Shown: positions 1 through 7,758 of the stretch, piece by piece | Position numbering within the stretch: the stretch's first letter is position 1 | How the letters are laid out: every line of letters begins with the position of its first letter | From: an uncultured Clostridia bacterium | GTDB lineage: Bacteria; Bacillota; Clostridia; Oscillospirales; Ruminococcaceae | Direction: 5' to 3' | Length of the DNA: 17,034 bases | Assembly (NCBI GenBank): GCA_947625455.1 | Contig: CANQOJ010000029.1 | Span: 1-17,034 of the forward strand | Position numbers and translations under genes: made by a program | Notes under the pieces: generated by a model | The model's database searches: none | What the model was told of the DNA's origin: nothing | The model's input: only the letters and a program-made list of their open reading frames with translations

Positions 1-1672
1 CGGGGTGAATGCCCGTGTTGTCAAGGGGATTTTTGCCGTCGGATACGCGCAGAAATCCCGCGCACTGTTCATATGCCTTAGCGCCTAACTTCTTGACTTT
101 CAAAAGCTGTTTTCTGTCGGTAAACCTGCCGTTTTCCTCTCTGTAAGCCACAATGTTTTTGGCAACTGCCGAGTTAATTCCCGAAATGTACGACAGCAGG
201 GAATATGACGCGGTATTTAAATCAACTCCCACCGCGTTTACGCAGTCCTCTACAACTCCCTTAAGCGCGTCGTCAAGCCTTGCTTTGGGCATATCGTGCT
301 GATACTGACCTACGCCTATTGCCTTTGGATCAATTTTCACAAGCTCCGCGAGCGGATCTTGTAACCTGCGCGCAATTGACACCGCGCTTCTTAATGACAC
401 GTCATAGTCGGGAAACTCCTCTGCGGCAAGTTTTGACGCCGAATAAACCGACGCGCCCGCCTCTGAAACCACCATATATTTCACGTTTTCGGGGATTGAC
501 TTCAGCATATCCGCGGTGAATTGTTCGGTTTCGCGCGAAGCTGTGCCGTTGCCGATTGCGATTGTGGAAACGTGATGTTTTTCTATCATTGACGAGAGTA
601 TTTTCTTCGCTGTCTCAGCTTCGCCCTTTGAGCGCGTAAGGTAAACGATTGCCGTATCAAGCACCTTTCCCGTGCTGTCAACTACAGCGCATTTGCACCC
701 GTGCGCATACCCCGGATCAAGTCCTAAAGTTACGGTATTTTTAACGGGCGGCGCCATGATAAGCTGTCTTAAATTTGACGCAAACACTTTTATCGCGCCC
801 TCTGCGGCGTTTGCCGTAAGTTCATTCCTCACTTCGCGTTCAATTGACGGGAATATAAGCCGTTTGTAGCTGTCCTCGCAGGCATTTCGCACAAGTTCAC
901 CGCAAAGGCTTGCGTTCTTCACAAGCTCTTTAACGCACATCTTTTCCCCAACGCCCTCTTCAAGCGATACCGCAACCTTTAACGCTTCCTCTTTTTCTCC
1001 TCTGTCAAGCGCCAAAACGCGGTGTCCCGCGATTTTCCCGACAGGCTCTGAAAATTCAAAATAGTTTTGGTAAACATCGCTGCTTTCCTCGGAAACAGCG
1101 CTTGACGAGATAATTCCGTGAGCGAAAATCTCCTCGCGGATTTTCTTTCGGAGTTCGGCATTATCCGACAAATCCTCTGCGATTATGTCCATTGCGCCTT
1201 GAATTGCGTCATCAGCTGATTTCACGCCCTTTTCTTCATTTATAAAGGCTTCTGCTTCCGTTTTCGGATCAACGGCGGTGTCTTGCTTTAAAATGACCTC
1301 CGCAAGCGGTTCAAGTCCTTTCTCGCGCGCAACAGAACCGCGCGTTTTGCGCTTAGGCTTGAACGGGCGGTATATGTCCTCGACTTCTACAAGCGTTTCC
1401 GCGTCTGAAATTGCCTTTGCGATTTCGTCCGTCATTTTCTCCTGTTCGGTGATTGACGCGGAAATTTCCTCCTTGCGCTTTTCGAGATTTCTTAGGTAAT
1501 TCAGCCTGTCCGACAGTTCACGCAAAACCGTGTCGTCAAGCGAACCCGTCTGTTCCTTTCTATAACGCGCGATAAACGGTATGGTCTTGTCGTCGTCGAT
1601 AAGAGCGACGGTGTTCTCAACCTGTTCACGGCGCAGATTAAATTCTTTTGCCAGTTTTTCGTTAATTTCCAT
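1..1672 (-). CDS. tex: Tex family RNA-binding transcription accessory protein (C-terminus beyond window)
   Basis: Tex is a conserved cytoplasmic nucleic-acid-binding protein linked to transcription and RNA metabolism. The gene reads leftward from an ATG at 1672-1670, with a GAGGAG ribosome site at 1679-1684, and leaves the window after 557 codons. The N-terminus carries the family hallmark TIPFIARYRKEQTG near residue 30. A YqgF/RNase H-like domain begins near the middle with LGLDPGYAHGCKCAVVD. The visible end carries the helix-hairpin-helix region (SGINSAVAKNIVAYREENG) and then NPLDNTGIHP, which precedes the final domain in relatives. Full-length Tex is usually 700 residues or more, so the last part, including the expected C-terminal S1 RNA-binding domain, lies off the left edge. 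A 181-base gap with two hairpins separates it from the upstream gene on the same strand, so it may be read through from that operon or have its own promoter, which I could not place. Confidence 0.95.
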   Translation of the reverse strand, partial: MEINEKLAKEFNLRREQVENTVALIDDDKTIPFIARYRKEQTGSLDDTVLRELSDRLNYLRNLEKRKEEISASITEQEKMTDEIAKAISDAETLVEVEDIYRPFKPKRKTRGSVAREKGLEPLAEVILKQDTAVDPKTEAEAFINEEKGVKSADDAIQGAMDIIAEDLSDNAELRKKIREEIFAHGIISSSAVSEESSDVYQNYFEFSEPVGKIAGHRVLALDRGEKEEALKVAVSLEEGVGEKMCVKELVKNASLCGELVRNACEDSYKRLIFPSIEREVRNELTANAAEGAIKVFASNLRQLIMAPPVKNTVTLGLDPGYAHGCKCAVVDSTGKVLDTAIVYLTRSKGEAETAKKILSSMIEKHHVSTIAIGNGTASRETEQFTADMLKSIPENVKYMVVSEAGASVYSASKLAAEEFPDYDVSLRSAVSIARRLQDPLAELVKIDPKAIGVGQYQHDMPKARLDDALKGVVEDCVNAVGVDLNTASYSLLSYISGINSAVAKNIVAYREENGRFTDRKQLLKVKKLGAKAYEQCAGFLRVSDGKNPLDNTGIHP

Positions 1673-1703
1673 GGTTATCTCCTCAAAAAGTTTTTTGGTT
1701 AAT

Positions 1704-1737
1704 TTATCAAGTCGGAGGAAAACCTTTGACTTGATAA
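1704..1737. other. 10-bp inverted repeat in the tex leader
   Basis: TTATCAAGTC at 1704-1713 is exactly complementary to GACTTGATAA at 1728-1737, around a 14-base loop that itself contains AGG and CCT. It lies 31 bases upstream of the tex start. Neither strand has a T-run after it, so it is not an ordinary intrinsic terminator. It may be an operator or an mRNA hairpin. In the tex mRNA the loop contains TCCTC, which could pair with GAGGA of the tex ribosome site. That last point is inference. Confidence 0.5.
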
Positions 1738-1749
1738 CAATCTAAATAT

Positions 1750-1767
1750 TATCCGCGCAAGCGGATA
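1750..1767. other. 7-bp hairpin between the COG2509 gene and tex
   Basis: TATCCGC (1750-1756) and GCGGATA (1761-1767) pair perfectly across a four-base loop. On the minus strand it is followed by an A/T-rich run (ATATTTAGATT), so it could be a weak terminator for the upstream operon. The T-tract is poor, so this is tentative. Confidence 0.35.
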
Positions 1768-1853
1768 CCTTTGCTGTACACTGTCCACTTTACCCTGTAT
1801 ACTGACAGCGGTCGTCATGACATTCTAACAACGCTCTTTCAACTCCACAACGC

Positions 1854-3440
1854 TTATTCTCTCCTGTACTTTTCCATTATCCTGACCGCTGTCCTTATCC
1901 CGTCAACCGCTGCCGACATAATCCCTCCCGCGTACCCCGCGCCCTCTCCGCAAGGGTAGAGGTTGTCGGCGCAAAACGCTTCTCCAAGTTCATTCCGCGG
2001 TATTCTGACGGGTGAGGAACTTCTTGTTTCAACCGCTGTGAGAATGCTGTCATTGTCGGAAAAGCCCTTTATTTTGCGTTCAAACTGCCGTATTCCTTCC
2101 GAAAGGCTGTCTGAAATATATTCGGGGAACAATTCGCGGAAATCCGCGCTCTCAATGCCTAGCGGATAAGTAGGAGTTACCTTTCCGAGCGATAAATTGC
2201 CTTTATTGCCGAGAAATTCGCGCGTCAGCATTGCAGGCGCTCTGCCCGTAGATTTTCCGAGAAAAAACGCCCTTTCTTCAAGCCTATGCACAAAGTCAAC
2301 TCCCGAAAGCGGATTATTGCCGAAATCATCGGGCGAAATTGATACAAGCACCGCGCTGTTGGCGTTCTTTCCCGCCCTGTCAAAGTTGCTCATGCCGTTT
2401 GTGAGGACGGTTCCCGCATTATTCTGCGAAGCAACTACATACCCTCCCGGACACATACAGAACGTGTAAACTCCGCGCCCGTTTATATGGCATGACAGCG
2501 CGTATTCAGCAGGCGGCAGGGCAGGGTGTCCCGCGAATTTCCCGTACAGCGCATTGTCGATATCTGACTGAAGATGTTCAATCCTTGCGCCAGCCGAAAA
2601 CGCTTTCGGAATTAACTCAACTCCGCTTTTCAGAAGTTCTCCGAATGTGTCGTGCGCCGAATGTCCCAGCGCAAGTACCAACGCGCCGCACTTTATTTCA
2701 CTGCCGTTTACAAAAATTGAGTTTACGCTCCCGCTTTTGATGTTCAGCCTTTCAACGGGCGATAAAAACCGCACTTCTCCGCCGAGTTCAATTATCTTTT
2801 TGCGCAGGTTTACTACAATACTGCGCAGATTGTCCGTTCCGATATGCGGTTTGGCTTTTGTCAGAATTTCAGCGGGCGCGCCGAAATTTACGAACTTTTC
2901 TAAAACTCTTGTGCAAAGCGGATCGTTTATTCTTGTCGTCAGTTTGCCGTCCGAAAATGTTCCCGCGCCGCCCTCGCCGAATTGAACGTTTGCGCTTTCG
3001 TTAAGTTTTCCGCCGTTCCAGAAGTTCTCAACGGCGGTTATCCTCTCGTGCATTTCAGCCCCGCGCTCGAAAACAACAGGCTTATACCCAAATTCGCACA
3101 ATGTAAGCGCGCAGAACATTCCCGCAGGACCGAACCCCGCTATGCATATATCTCCCGAAAGCGGTTTTGTACCGTATTTGCACGACAATTCCCGATTTTC
3201 ATACAGTCTTGCGTTCGGGAATTTTTCCGCAAGTTCGGTTTCTTTCGCACTGTCGCAAAGTTCGATATACACCGAGTTTACAAACGATATTTCGCTGTGC
3301 CTTGCGTCAACCGAGGTTTTGTAAAGTTTTGCGTTTTTTATCTCCGAGGCTGACAGCCTTAAACGCGAGAGAGCCTTTCCGACCGCTTTTTCGCGCGGTT
3401 CGGAAAGGCTTGTTTTAATTTGTGAAACAATAACCGCCAT
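1854..3440 (-). CDS. NAD(P)/FAD-dependent dehydrogenase-like protein (COG2509 type)
   Basis: This 528-residue protein resembles the uncharacterised FAD-dependent dehydrogenases of COG2509; substrate and partner are unknown. The dinucleotide-binding glycine motif GFGPAG lies at residues 102-107 after a roughly 95-residue N-terminal domain, which fits the family. Further FAD-fold signatures are VFERG near 125, GEGGAGTFSDGKL in the first third, CPGGYVV in the middle, and CGEGAGYAGGIMSAAVDG at the C-terminus, where flavin proteins usually contact the cofactor. No membrane segment or signal peptide is apparent. The start ATG (3440-3438) overlaps the last base of the cdaR stop codon (TAATG), so the two are probably translationally coupled. 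Placement after cdaA-cdaR suggests a link to cell-envelope or c-di-AMP physiology, but that is only contextual. Confidence 0.85.
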   Translation of the reverse strand: MAVIVSQIKTSLSEPREKAVGKALSRLRLSASEIKNAKLYKTSVDARHSEISFVNSVYIELCDSAKETELAEKFPNARLYENRELSCKYGTKPLSGDICIAGFGPAGMFCALTLCEFGYKPVVFERGAEMHERITAVENFWNGGKLNESANVQFGEGGAGTFSDGKLTTRINDPLCTRVLEKFVNFGAPAEILTKAKPHIGTDNLRSIVVNLRKKIIELGGEVRFLSPVERLNIKSGSVNSIFVNGSEIKCGALVLALGHSAHDTFGELLKSGVELIPKAFSAGARIEHLQSDIDNALYGKFAGHPALPPAEYALSCHINGRGVYTFCMCPGGYVVASQNNAGTVLTNGMSNFDRAGKNANSAVLVSISPDDFGNNPLSGVDFVHRLEERAFFLGKSTGRAPAMLTREFLGNKGNLSLGKVTPTYPLGIESADFRELFPEYISDSLSEGIRQFERKIKGFSDNDSILTAVETRSSSPVRIPRNELGEAFCADNLYPCGEGAGYAGGIMSAAVDGIRTAVRIMEKYRRE

Positions 3441-4705
3441 TATGAGTTGTCCTTTTGTGAAGCCTTGATAGTTGCCTTGTATTCTCCGAATATCCAGCAG
3501 GTCTGGTTTTCGCCTTTAAGCTGCGCTGAAACGGTAACGTCCTGCGAACCCTCTCTGAGCGACACTCCGAGCAGGTCAATGTTTACTATAAAGTCATTCC
3601 CCGAAATTCCCGCAAGAACATCCGACGGTCCCACAACAGTAAAGTTTATATTCTTTGTTGTAAGCGAAACGTCGTAATTGTCGGGCGCATTGATTATGGA
3701 GATATTCTCTGTCGTTACGGGAATACTCAGCGTACCGTAATTTTCCGTTTTCCATTCAACAGTAACGCTGTTGTTTCCCGAAAGGTTCTTATAGCCCTCC
3801 GGCAGAGGAATGGTGAAGTAGGTTTTATTAAGTCCTATGTCGGACAGGTCAATTGTTCCTATATCAAGCTTGCTTAAGTTGTCAATAAGGCTGTCGGGCG
3901 CGGCAACGATAATTGACGACGGCTGTATCTCATATTTAAGACTGCCTATGTCAAAGTTTTCGGGATAGTTTATCACAATATTCAGCGGAAGTTCCTTTTC
4001 CCTGTAAATAGGTATGTCAACGGTTACGTTTTCGGTTGACAGTTTAAGTTCGTCCGCAAGTATCCTCGAACCGTTTTCGCCGTAGATGATTATTTCGCTG
4101 TTGGTCTGGTGGGATTCAACTAAATCACCGTGAAAACCCGAACGCGCTTCAACTCTTGTGATTTTGTCAACTATAGACGCAGAACCCGTTATCGTCAGCT
4201 TTTCGGGAGAAGCGGTTATATCGCCCGCATAATATCCCTCCGGCAGGCTTATATCGGGCGCAGTGCCCTCAATCTCAAATTCCTTTGAGATGATTTCATC
4301 TACCGTGACGGAAACGCTGAACGGTTCCTGATCGAGAATAGTGCAGTCAAAATCCGATTTAGGCGAAATGTTCAGCGGCAGGTCGTATGTTCCCGCAGAA
4401 CGGACGCTTGACAAATCAATCTCCGCCGTGAAATCATCTGCCTTAAGTCCGCTTATGTCAAAGCGTTTGCCCTCAATGCGGACATTTGCAAGTTCATTAA
4501 GTTCTCCTACTATTTCAAGGTTGTTCTGCGTCATAAAATCGGTGGGTTTTGTCTGAATGGCAATTCCCGCAACTTCTGTTTCAATGGTGGGGAATACCTG
4601 TATTGAAACGACTATCCAGAACACCGCGGCAATCAAAAACGCCGCAATAAGCGTTTTGTAATTGCGCTTTATGTCAGAAAGAAAATTAAACAATAAGCTT
4701 TTCAT
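3440..4705 (-). CDS. cdaR: YbbR-domain protein CdaR, regulator of diadenylate cyclase
   Basis: CdaR proteins are membrane-anchored extracytoplasmic proteins that bind and modulate CdaA. This 421-residue protein has a short basic N-terminus, one hydrophobic segment at about residues 18-36 (LIAAFLIAAVFWIVVSI), and then a beta-rich exterior with about four YbbR-like repeats (roughly 44-110, 125-225, 230-315 and 325-410). The repeats share ILDQEPFSVSVTVDE-like and LPEGY elements; LPEGY occurs twice. It starts at an ATG behind GGGGAG, 22 bases after the cdaA stop. The cdaA-cdaR adjacency is standard in Firmicutes and supports the call more than sequence conservation does, since YbbR proteins diverge quickly. 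Confidence 0.9.
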   Translation of the reverse strand: MKSLLFNFLSDIKRNYKTLIAAFLIAAVFWIVVSIQVFPTIETEVAGIAIQTKPTDFMTQNNLEIVGELNELANVRIEGKRFDISGLKADDFTAEIDLSSVRSAGTYDLPLNISPKSDFDCTILDQEPFSVSVTVDEIISKEFEIEGTAPDISLPEGYYAGDITASPEKLTITGSASIVDKITRVEARSGFHGDLVESHQTNSEIIIYGENGSRILADELKLSTENVTVDIPIYREKELPLNIVINYPENFDIGSLKYEIQPSSIIVAAPDSLIDNLSKLDIGTIDLSDIGLNKTYFTIPLPEGYKNLSGNNSVTVEWKTENYGTLSIPVTTENISIINAPDNYDVSLTTKNINFTVVGPSDVLAGISGNDFIVNIDLLGVSLREGSQDVTVSAQLKGENQTCWIFGEYKATIKASQKDNS

Positions 4706-4727
4706 TTATAATCTCCCCGTTTAAGCA

Positions 4728-5594
4728 TTAAGCTTTTCTTGCACGAAGTTTTTTCCTTTTGTCGGGAGAAGTTCCCGGCATATATTTCTGAAGCACAGCA
4801 ATAAGGCTTTCTCTTGTAAGGTCGCGGGAAAGCTGACCGTCAAGGGCAACGGATATGTTTCCCGTTTCCTCCGATACTACAATAACCAGCGCGTCCGAGT
4901 TTTCGCTCATGCCCACTGCCGCCCTGTGGCGTGAACCCAGGTCGCTTGACAGATATTGGTCTTTCTGGGTGTTGGGAAGAAAACAGCCCGCCGCGAAGAT
5001 TCTGTTCCCGCGGATAATAACAGCGCCGTCATGGAGAGGTGCTTTATTGTAGAAGATGTTGCAGAAAAGTTCGGGTTCACATTCCGCGTTTATAATGCTT
5101 GTCGTTTCCTTTTCGATTATGTCGCCGAGTTTTGTCGAGCGTTCAATAACGATAAGCGCGCCTGTCTTCGTTTCGTGAAGCCTTGCGCACGCGTCGGCAA
5201 TTCCGAAAATGGCTTTATCCCGCGCCGAAGCATTTCCCGAAGTTCGTTCTACGGACTGCGCAAATGTCGTAACTTTTGTACCGCCGACCTTTTCAAGTAT
5301 TCGCCTTAGTTCAGGCTGAAATACTATCATCAGCGCAATAATTCCGACCTGCAAGAAGTTGTCAAACAGAAAACTCATTGCCTTAAGCTGGAATATCTGA
5401 ACGAGGAAATAAAGTATAACGATAATCAGTATGCCCTTTAAAAGCTGCATCGCTCTGGTTTCGCGCATAAGCTTAATAACATAGTAAACCAGAAACGTAA
5501 GTATAAGAATATCCAGAACATCGAAGAAATTGAGCGACTGAATTATCCTCACGAAATTTCTGAATATATCCTTTAAATATTCAACTGCTTCCAA
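4728..5594 (-). CDS. cdaA: Membrane diadenylate cyclase CdaA (c-di-AMP synthase)
   Basis: CdaA condenses two ATP into cyclic di-AMP, a second messenger for potassium, osmotic and cell-wall homeostasis. The 288-residue protein has hydrophobic segments at about residues 28-41, 51-68 and 81-92, then the DisA_N cyclase domain from about 100. The catalytic DGA motif is at 189-191 (PLHDGAVII) and the second motif RHRAA at 222-226; GALIVIER and LGSRHRAAVG match the family. Both motifs are intact, so it should be active. The start is TTG at 5594-5592, supported by AAGGAG seven bases upstream; the next Met (residue 43) would remove the first membrane segment. It sits 28 bases after the degV-family gene. 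The basic tail (KRKKLRARKA) is typical of variable CdaA C-termini. Confidence 0.96.
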   Translation of the reverse strand: MEAVEYLKDIFRNFVRIIQSLNFFDVLDILILTFLVYYVIKLMRETRAMQLLKGILIIVILYFLVQIFQLKAMSFLFDNFLQVGIIALMIVFQPELRRILEKVGGTKVTTFAQSVERTSGNASARDKAIFGIADACARLHETKTGALIVIERSTKLGDIIEKETTSIINAECEPELFCNIFYNKAPLHDGAVIIRGNRIFAAGCFLPNTQKDQYLSSDLGSRHRAAVGMSENSDALVIVVSEETGNISVALDGQLSRDLTRESLIAVLQKYMPGTSPDKRKKLRARKA

Positions 5595-5622
5595 GTGTTC
5601 GCTCCTTATTTTAAAAGCAAAA

Positions 5623-6501
5623 TCAGCCGATATTGTGGTCTTTTGACTTAATGAACACGCCTATGAAATCAGGACCGGCGTTACAGCTTACGACAACACC
5701 ACACTTGCTGACATAAGCGGGCGCGTAGCCTATTTTCTTCGTCAGTTTTTCAATAAGTTCCTTTTCAAGTTCAGGTCGCGTTGTTGTGACAATGCAGTAG
5801 GGCGTTGCGGGTATCATTCTTGATGAAACCGTTTCAACCGCCGCGTCGATAACCGCTTTTTCACCGCGCGCCTTTCTTAATACTGCGGTAACTTCACCGT
5901 GCAGCATTATAAGCGGTTTTAATCCCATAAGTTCGCCTAAGAATGACGCCGCCGCGGAAATTCTGCCCGATTTTTTCATATGGCGAAGTCCGAAGCCTAC
6001 TATAAATGCCTCGGAATGTTCAGCCCAGTCGTTTAAATATGCGACAACGCTTTCCGCGCTTTGCCCCTCGCTTAATTTCTTGCAGGCTTCAATAATGGGG
6101 TAGCCGTAGTGAAGCGAGTAGTTTTTGGAGTCAACGTTGTAGACTTTCAAATCTTTAAGTTCATCTTTAACGTTTTCATACGCCAGAACCGACTGTGCAA
6201 ATGTCTGCGAACCCGCGCCGTCAATGACGTCAACGATTATCTCCCTCACGCCCTCGTCATAAAGCTCGCGGTATTTTTCTTCAAACTGAAGCTGTGTTAT
6301 CTGCGAGTGTTTTGGGATTTCGTCCTGCTCTTTAAGTATCTTGTAAATCTCGTCCTCCGTTATGTCAACCCTGTCGAGATATTCTTTCCCGTTTATCGTA
6401 ACCGTAAACGGAATGATTGTGAGATATTTCTCCCATTCCTTTTCGGATTCGCGGGTGATGTCGCACCCGCTGTCGGTGATGATTTTAACTTTTTCGTTCA
6501 T
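5623..6501 (-). CDS. DegV family fatty-acid-binding protein
   Basis: DegV proteins bind a fatty acid and in some species (FakB) present it to the kinase FakA for phospholipid synthesis. This 292-residue protein has the N-terminal hallmark TDSGCDI at 9-15, the mid-protein GFGLRHMKKSGRIS signature, and a C-terminal CNAGPDFIGVFI stretch. I chose the ATG at 6501 because an AAAGGA ribosome site lies eight bases upstream and the translation then starts right before the conserved KIITDSG. The longer open frame to 6549 would overlap trmL and has no better site. The spacing from the trmL stop is 13 bases, so it is probably in the same operon. Whether this copy is a true FakB cannot be told from the window; no fakA is present. 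Confidence 0.9.
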   Translation of the reverse strand: MNEKVKIITDSGCDITRESEKEWEKYLTIIPFTVTINGKEYLDRVDITEDEIYKILKEQDEIPKHSQITQLQFEEKYRELYDEGVREIIVDVIDGAGSQTFAQSVLAYENVKDELKDLKVYNVDSKNYSLHYGYPIIEACKKLSEGQSAESVVAYLNDWAEHSEAFIVGFGLRHMKKSGRISAAASFLGELMGLKPLIMLHGEVTAVLRKARGEKAVIDAAVETVSSRMIPATPYCIVTTTRPELEKELIEKLTKKIGYAPAYVSKCGVVVSCNAGPDFIGVFIKSKDHNIG

Positions 6502-6514
6502 AGCATAATTCCTT

Positions 6515-7030
6515 TCAATATGATTTGTCAACAAAACTGTTCCAGTCAAATTTTGTAAGAGAACCCGAATTTTGAAGTTCGGGAAAATCCCATTGTCTCA
6601 GTATCTCGTAAACCGCTATAGCAACGCTGTTCGACAGATTAAGACTTCTTAGCGTAGGCATCATGGGAATCCTCACGCATCTGTCCTTGTTTTCATACAA
6701 AAGTTCTTCGGGCAAACCCTTGTCCTCTCTCCCGAAAACGATAAAGCAGTTGTCGGGATAGGAAACATCTGTATAGCGGTTTAGGGCTTTTGTGGTGAAA
6801 AAATAGCATTGTCTGCTTTTGTCAGAAAAAAACTCGCCGAAATTTTCATAGTAGCTTATGTCGAGATAGTGCCAGTAGTCAAGTCCCGCGCGTTTGAGAT
6901 GCTTATCGTCATCAGAAAATCCCATAGGCTTTATGATATGCAGAGCGGCGCCCGTAACGGCGCAAGTCCTCGCGATATTTCCCGTATTCGGCGGGATTTG
7001 CGGCTCGGCTAAAACAATATTCAGTTTCAC
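6515..7030 (-). CDS. trmL: tRNA (cytidine(34)-2'-O)-methyltransferase TrmL
   Basis: TrmL is a small SPOUT-class enzyme that 2'-O-methylates the wobble base of certain leucine tRNAs using SAM. At 171 residues it has the usual family length. It shows NIVLAEPQIPPNTGNIART at the N-terminus, FGREDKGLPEELL at about 99-111, and IPMMPTLRSLNLSNSVAIAVYE at 121-142, the trefoil-knot SAM-binding motifs. The start is GTG at 7030-7028 with an AGGCGG ribosome site; relatives start at the same place relative to NIVL. It is the first gene of the leftward operon, 55 bases from the -10 box of a good promoter. Confidence 0.95.
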   Translation of the reverse strand: MKLNIVLAEPQIPPNTGNIARTCAVTGAALHIIKPMGFSDDDKHLKRAGLDYWHYLDISYYENFGEFFSDKSRQCYFFTTKALNRYTDVSYPDNCFIVFGREDKGLPEELLYENKDRCVRIPMMPTLRSLNLSNSVAIAVYEILRQWDFPELQNSGSLTKFDWNSFVDKSY

Positions 7031-7084
7031 GGTACACCGCCTTTGCTGTCAAAGAAAATTCCGAGCGTAAAACGCTACACAATT

Positions 7085-7113
7085 AGTATAACATAAACAA
7101 AACAGATTTGCAA
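7085..7113 (-). promoter_or_regulatory. Sigma-A promoter for the trmL-degV-cdaA-cdaR operon
   Basis: On the minus strand TTGCAA (7113-7108) and TATACT (7090-7085) are separated by exactly 17 bases, near consensus for -35 and -10. Transcription should begin near 7078, so the transcript begins almost at a small 5-bp hairpin (AGCGT/ACGCT, 7064-7076). Confidence 0.8.
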
Positions 7114-7126
7114 TAGTTTTTTCATC

Positions 7127-7155
7127 TTGACAAATACATTTTTATATGATAAAAT
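7127..7155 (+). promoter_or_regulatory. Sigma-A promoter for the rightward gene pair
   Basis: TTGACA (7127-7132, perfect -35) is followed after 17 bases by TAAAAT (7150-7155), with a TG just upstream of the -10. The -35 boxes of this and the opposing promoter are only 13 bases apart, so the two polymerase sites overlap and may compete. Confidence 0.85.
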
Positions 7156-7227
7156 TTCATTAGGAACAATTTTAAGATATTCCCATGTTTTTCAGTGTGG
7201 GCAATTAAAGTGAAAAAGGAGTTTAAA

Positions 7228-7758
7228 ATGGACGAAAACAATTTGAATGAAATTCAGCTTGGAGAGCTTTCACCCAACGAATTTGACTACGACCTGCCGA
7301 TAAGCGAACTTGACAAACAACTTACGGAAAAATACGAACGGCTGAAAGCGAAGAAAATAACCTCGGTTTCGGGCGAATGCGCAATGCTCGGCTGTGCGCT
7401 TGACCTTATTGAATTTGCGGACAACAATCTCGATATTCAGCTTGATTTTTCAACCGACAGTCTTGAAAAACTGCGTGATGTTGTGGTGATGATGAAAGAA
7501 AGCTACGCCGAAGAAAAGCCGTCTGATGATGTTTTCACAACTTGGGTGAATATGACTTCGGGCTTGCTGGGCTGTATAATAATAAAGAACCTCGGCGGAA
7601 ACTGGGTTGAAAGCAACGCGGGAATGTCCGTTGTGGTAAACGGCACAGTGGCATTTATCACAAACCAGCTTCTGGGTGTTATTTCGGGCGCAAACGACAA
7701 CGAGAATTTCGTAAACGACATATATTCTCTTCTGAGCGGTCAGAAAAATGCTGAATAA
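7228..7758 (+). CDS. Unrecognised 176-residue acidic protein
   Basis: I do not recognise this family with confidence. The ATG at 7228 has AAAAGGAG six bases upstream, and an upstream in-frame extension lacks a ribosome site. The protein is acidic and probably cytoplasmic: there is no signal peptide or clear membrane helix. The N-terminal 40 residues are charged, followed by a helical segment (SGECAMLGCALDLIEFADNN). The C-terminal half reads TSGLLGCIIIKNLGGNWVES, then VVVNGTVAFITNQLLGVISG and NENFVNDIYSLL. The pattern of a helix with LG, a Gly-Gly-x-Trp turn, a short strand ending in NG and a closing helix resembles small DUF3806-like proteins, but that is a by-eye impression. Its last 11 bases overlap the next gene, so the two products are likely made together. 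Confidence 0.8.
   Translation: MDENNLNEIQLGELSPNEFDYDLPISELDKQLTEKYERLKAKKITSVSGECAMLGCALDLIEFADNNLDIQLDFSTDSLEKLRDVVVMMKESYAEEKPSDDVFTTWVNMTSGLLGCIIIKNLGGNWVESNAGMSVVVNGTVAFITNQLLGVISGANDNENFVNDIYSLLSGQKNAE

Noticed and set aside
5210..5218. GGCTTTATC within cdaA, resembling part of the leader repeat
   Set aside because: Only nine bases, inside a conserved coding region, without the preceding CTGACAACGCAG part; chance match.
6502..6549. N-terminal extension of the DegV family protein by 16 residues
   Set aside because: It would overlap the trmL coding end and lacks a ribosome site; the ATG at 6501 has one and fits the family start.
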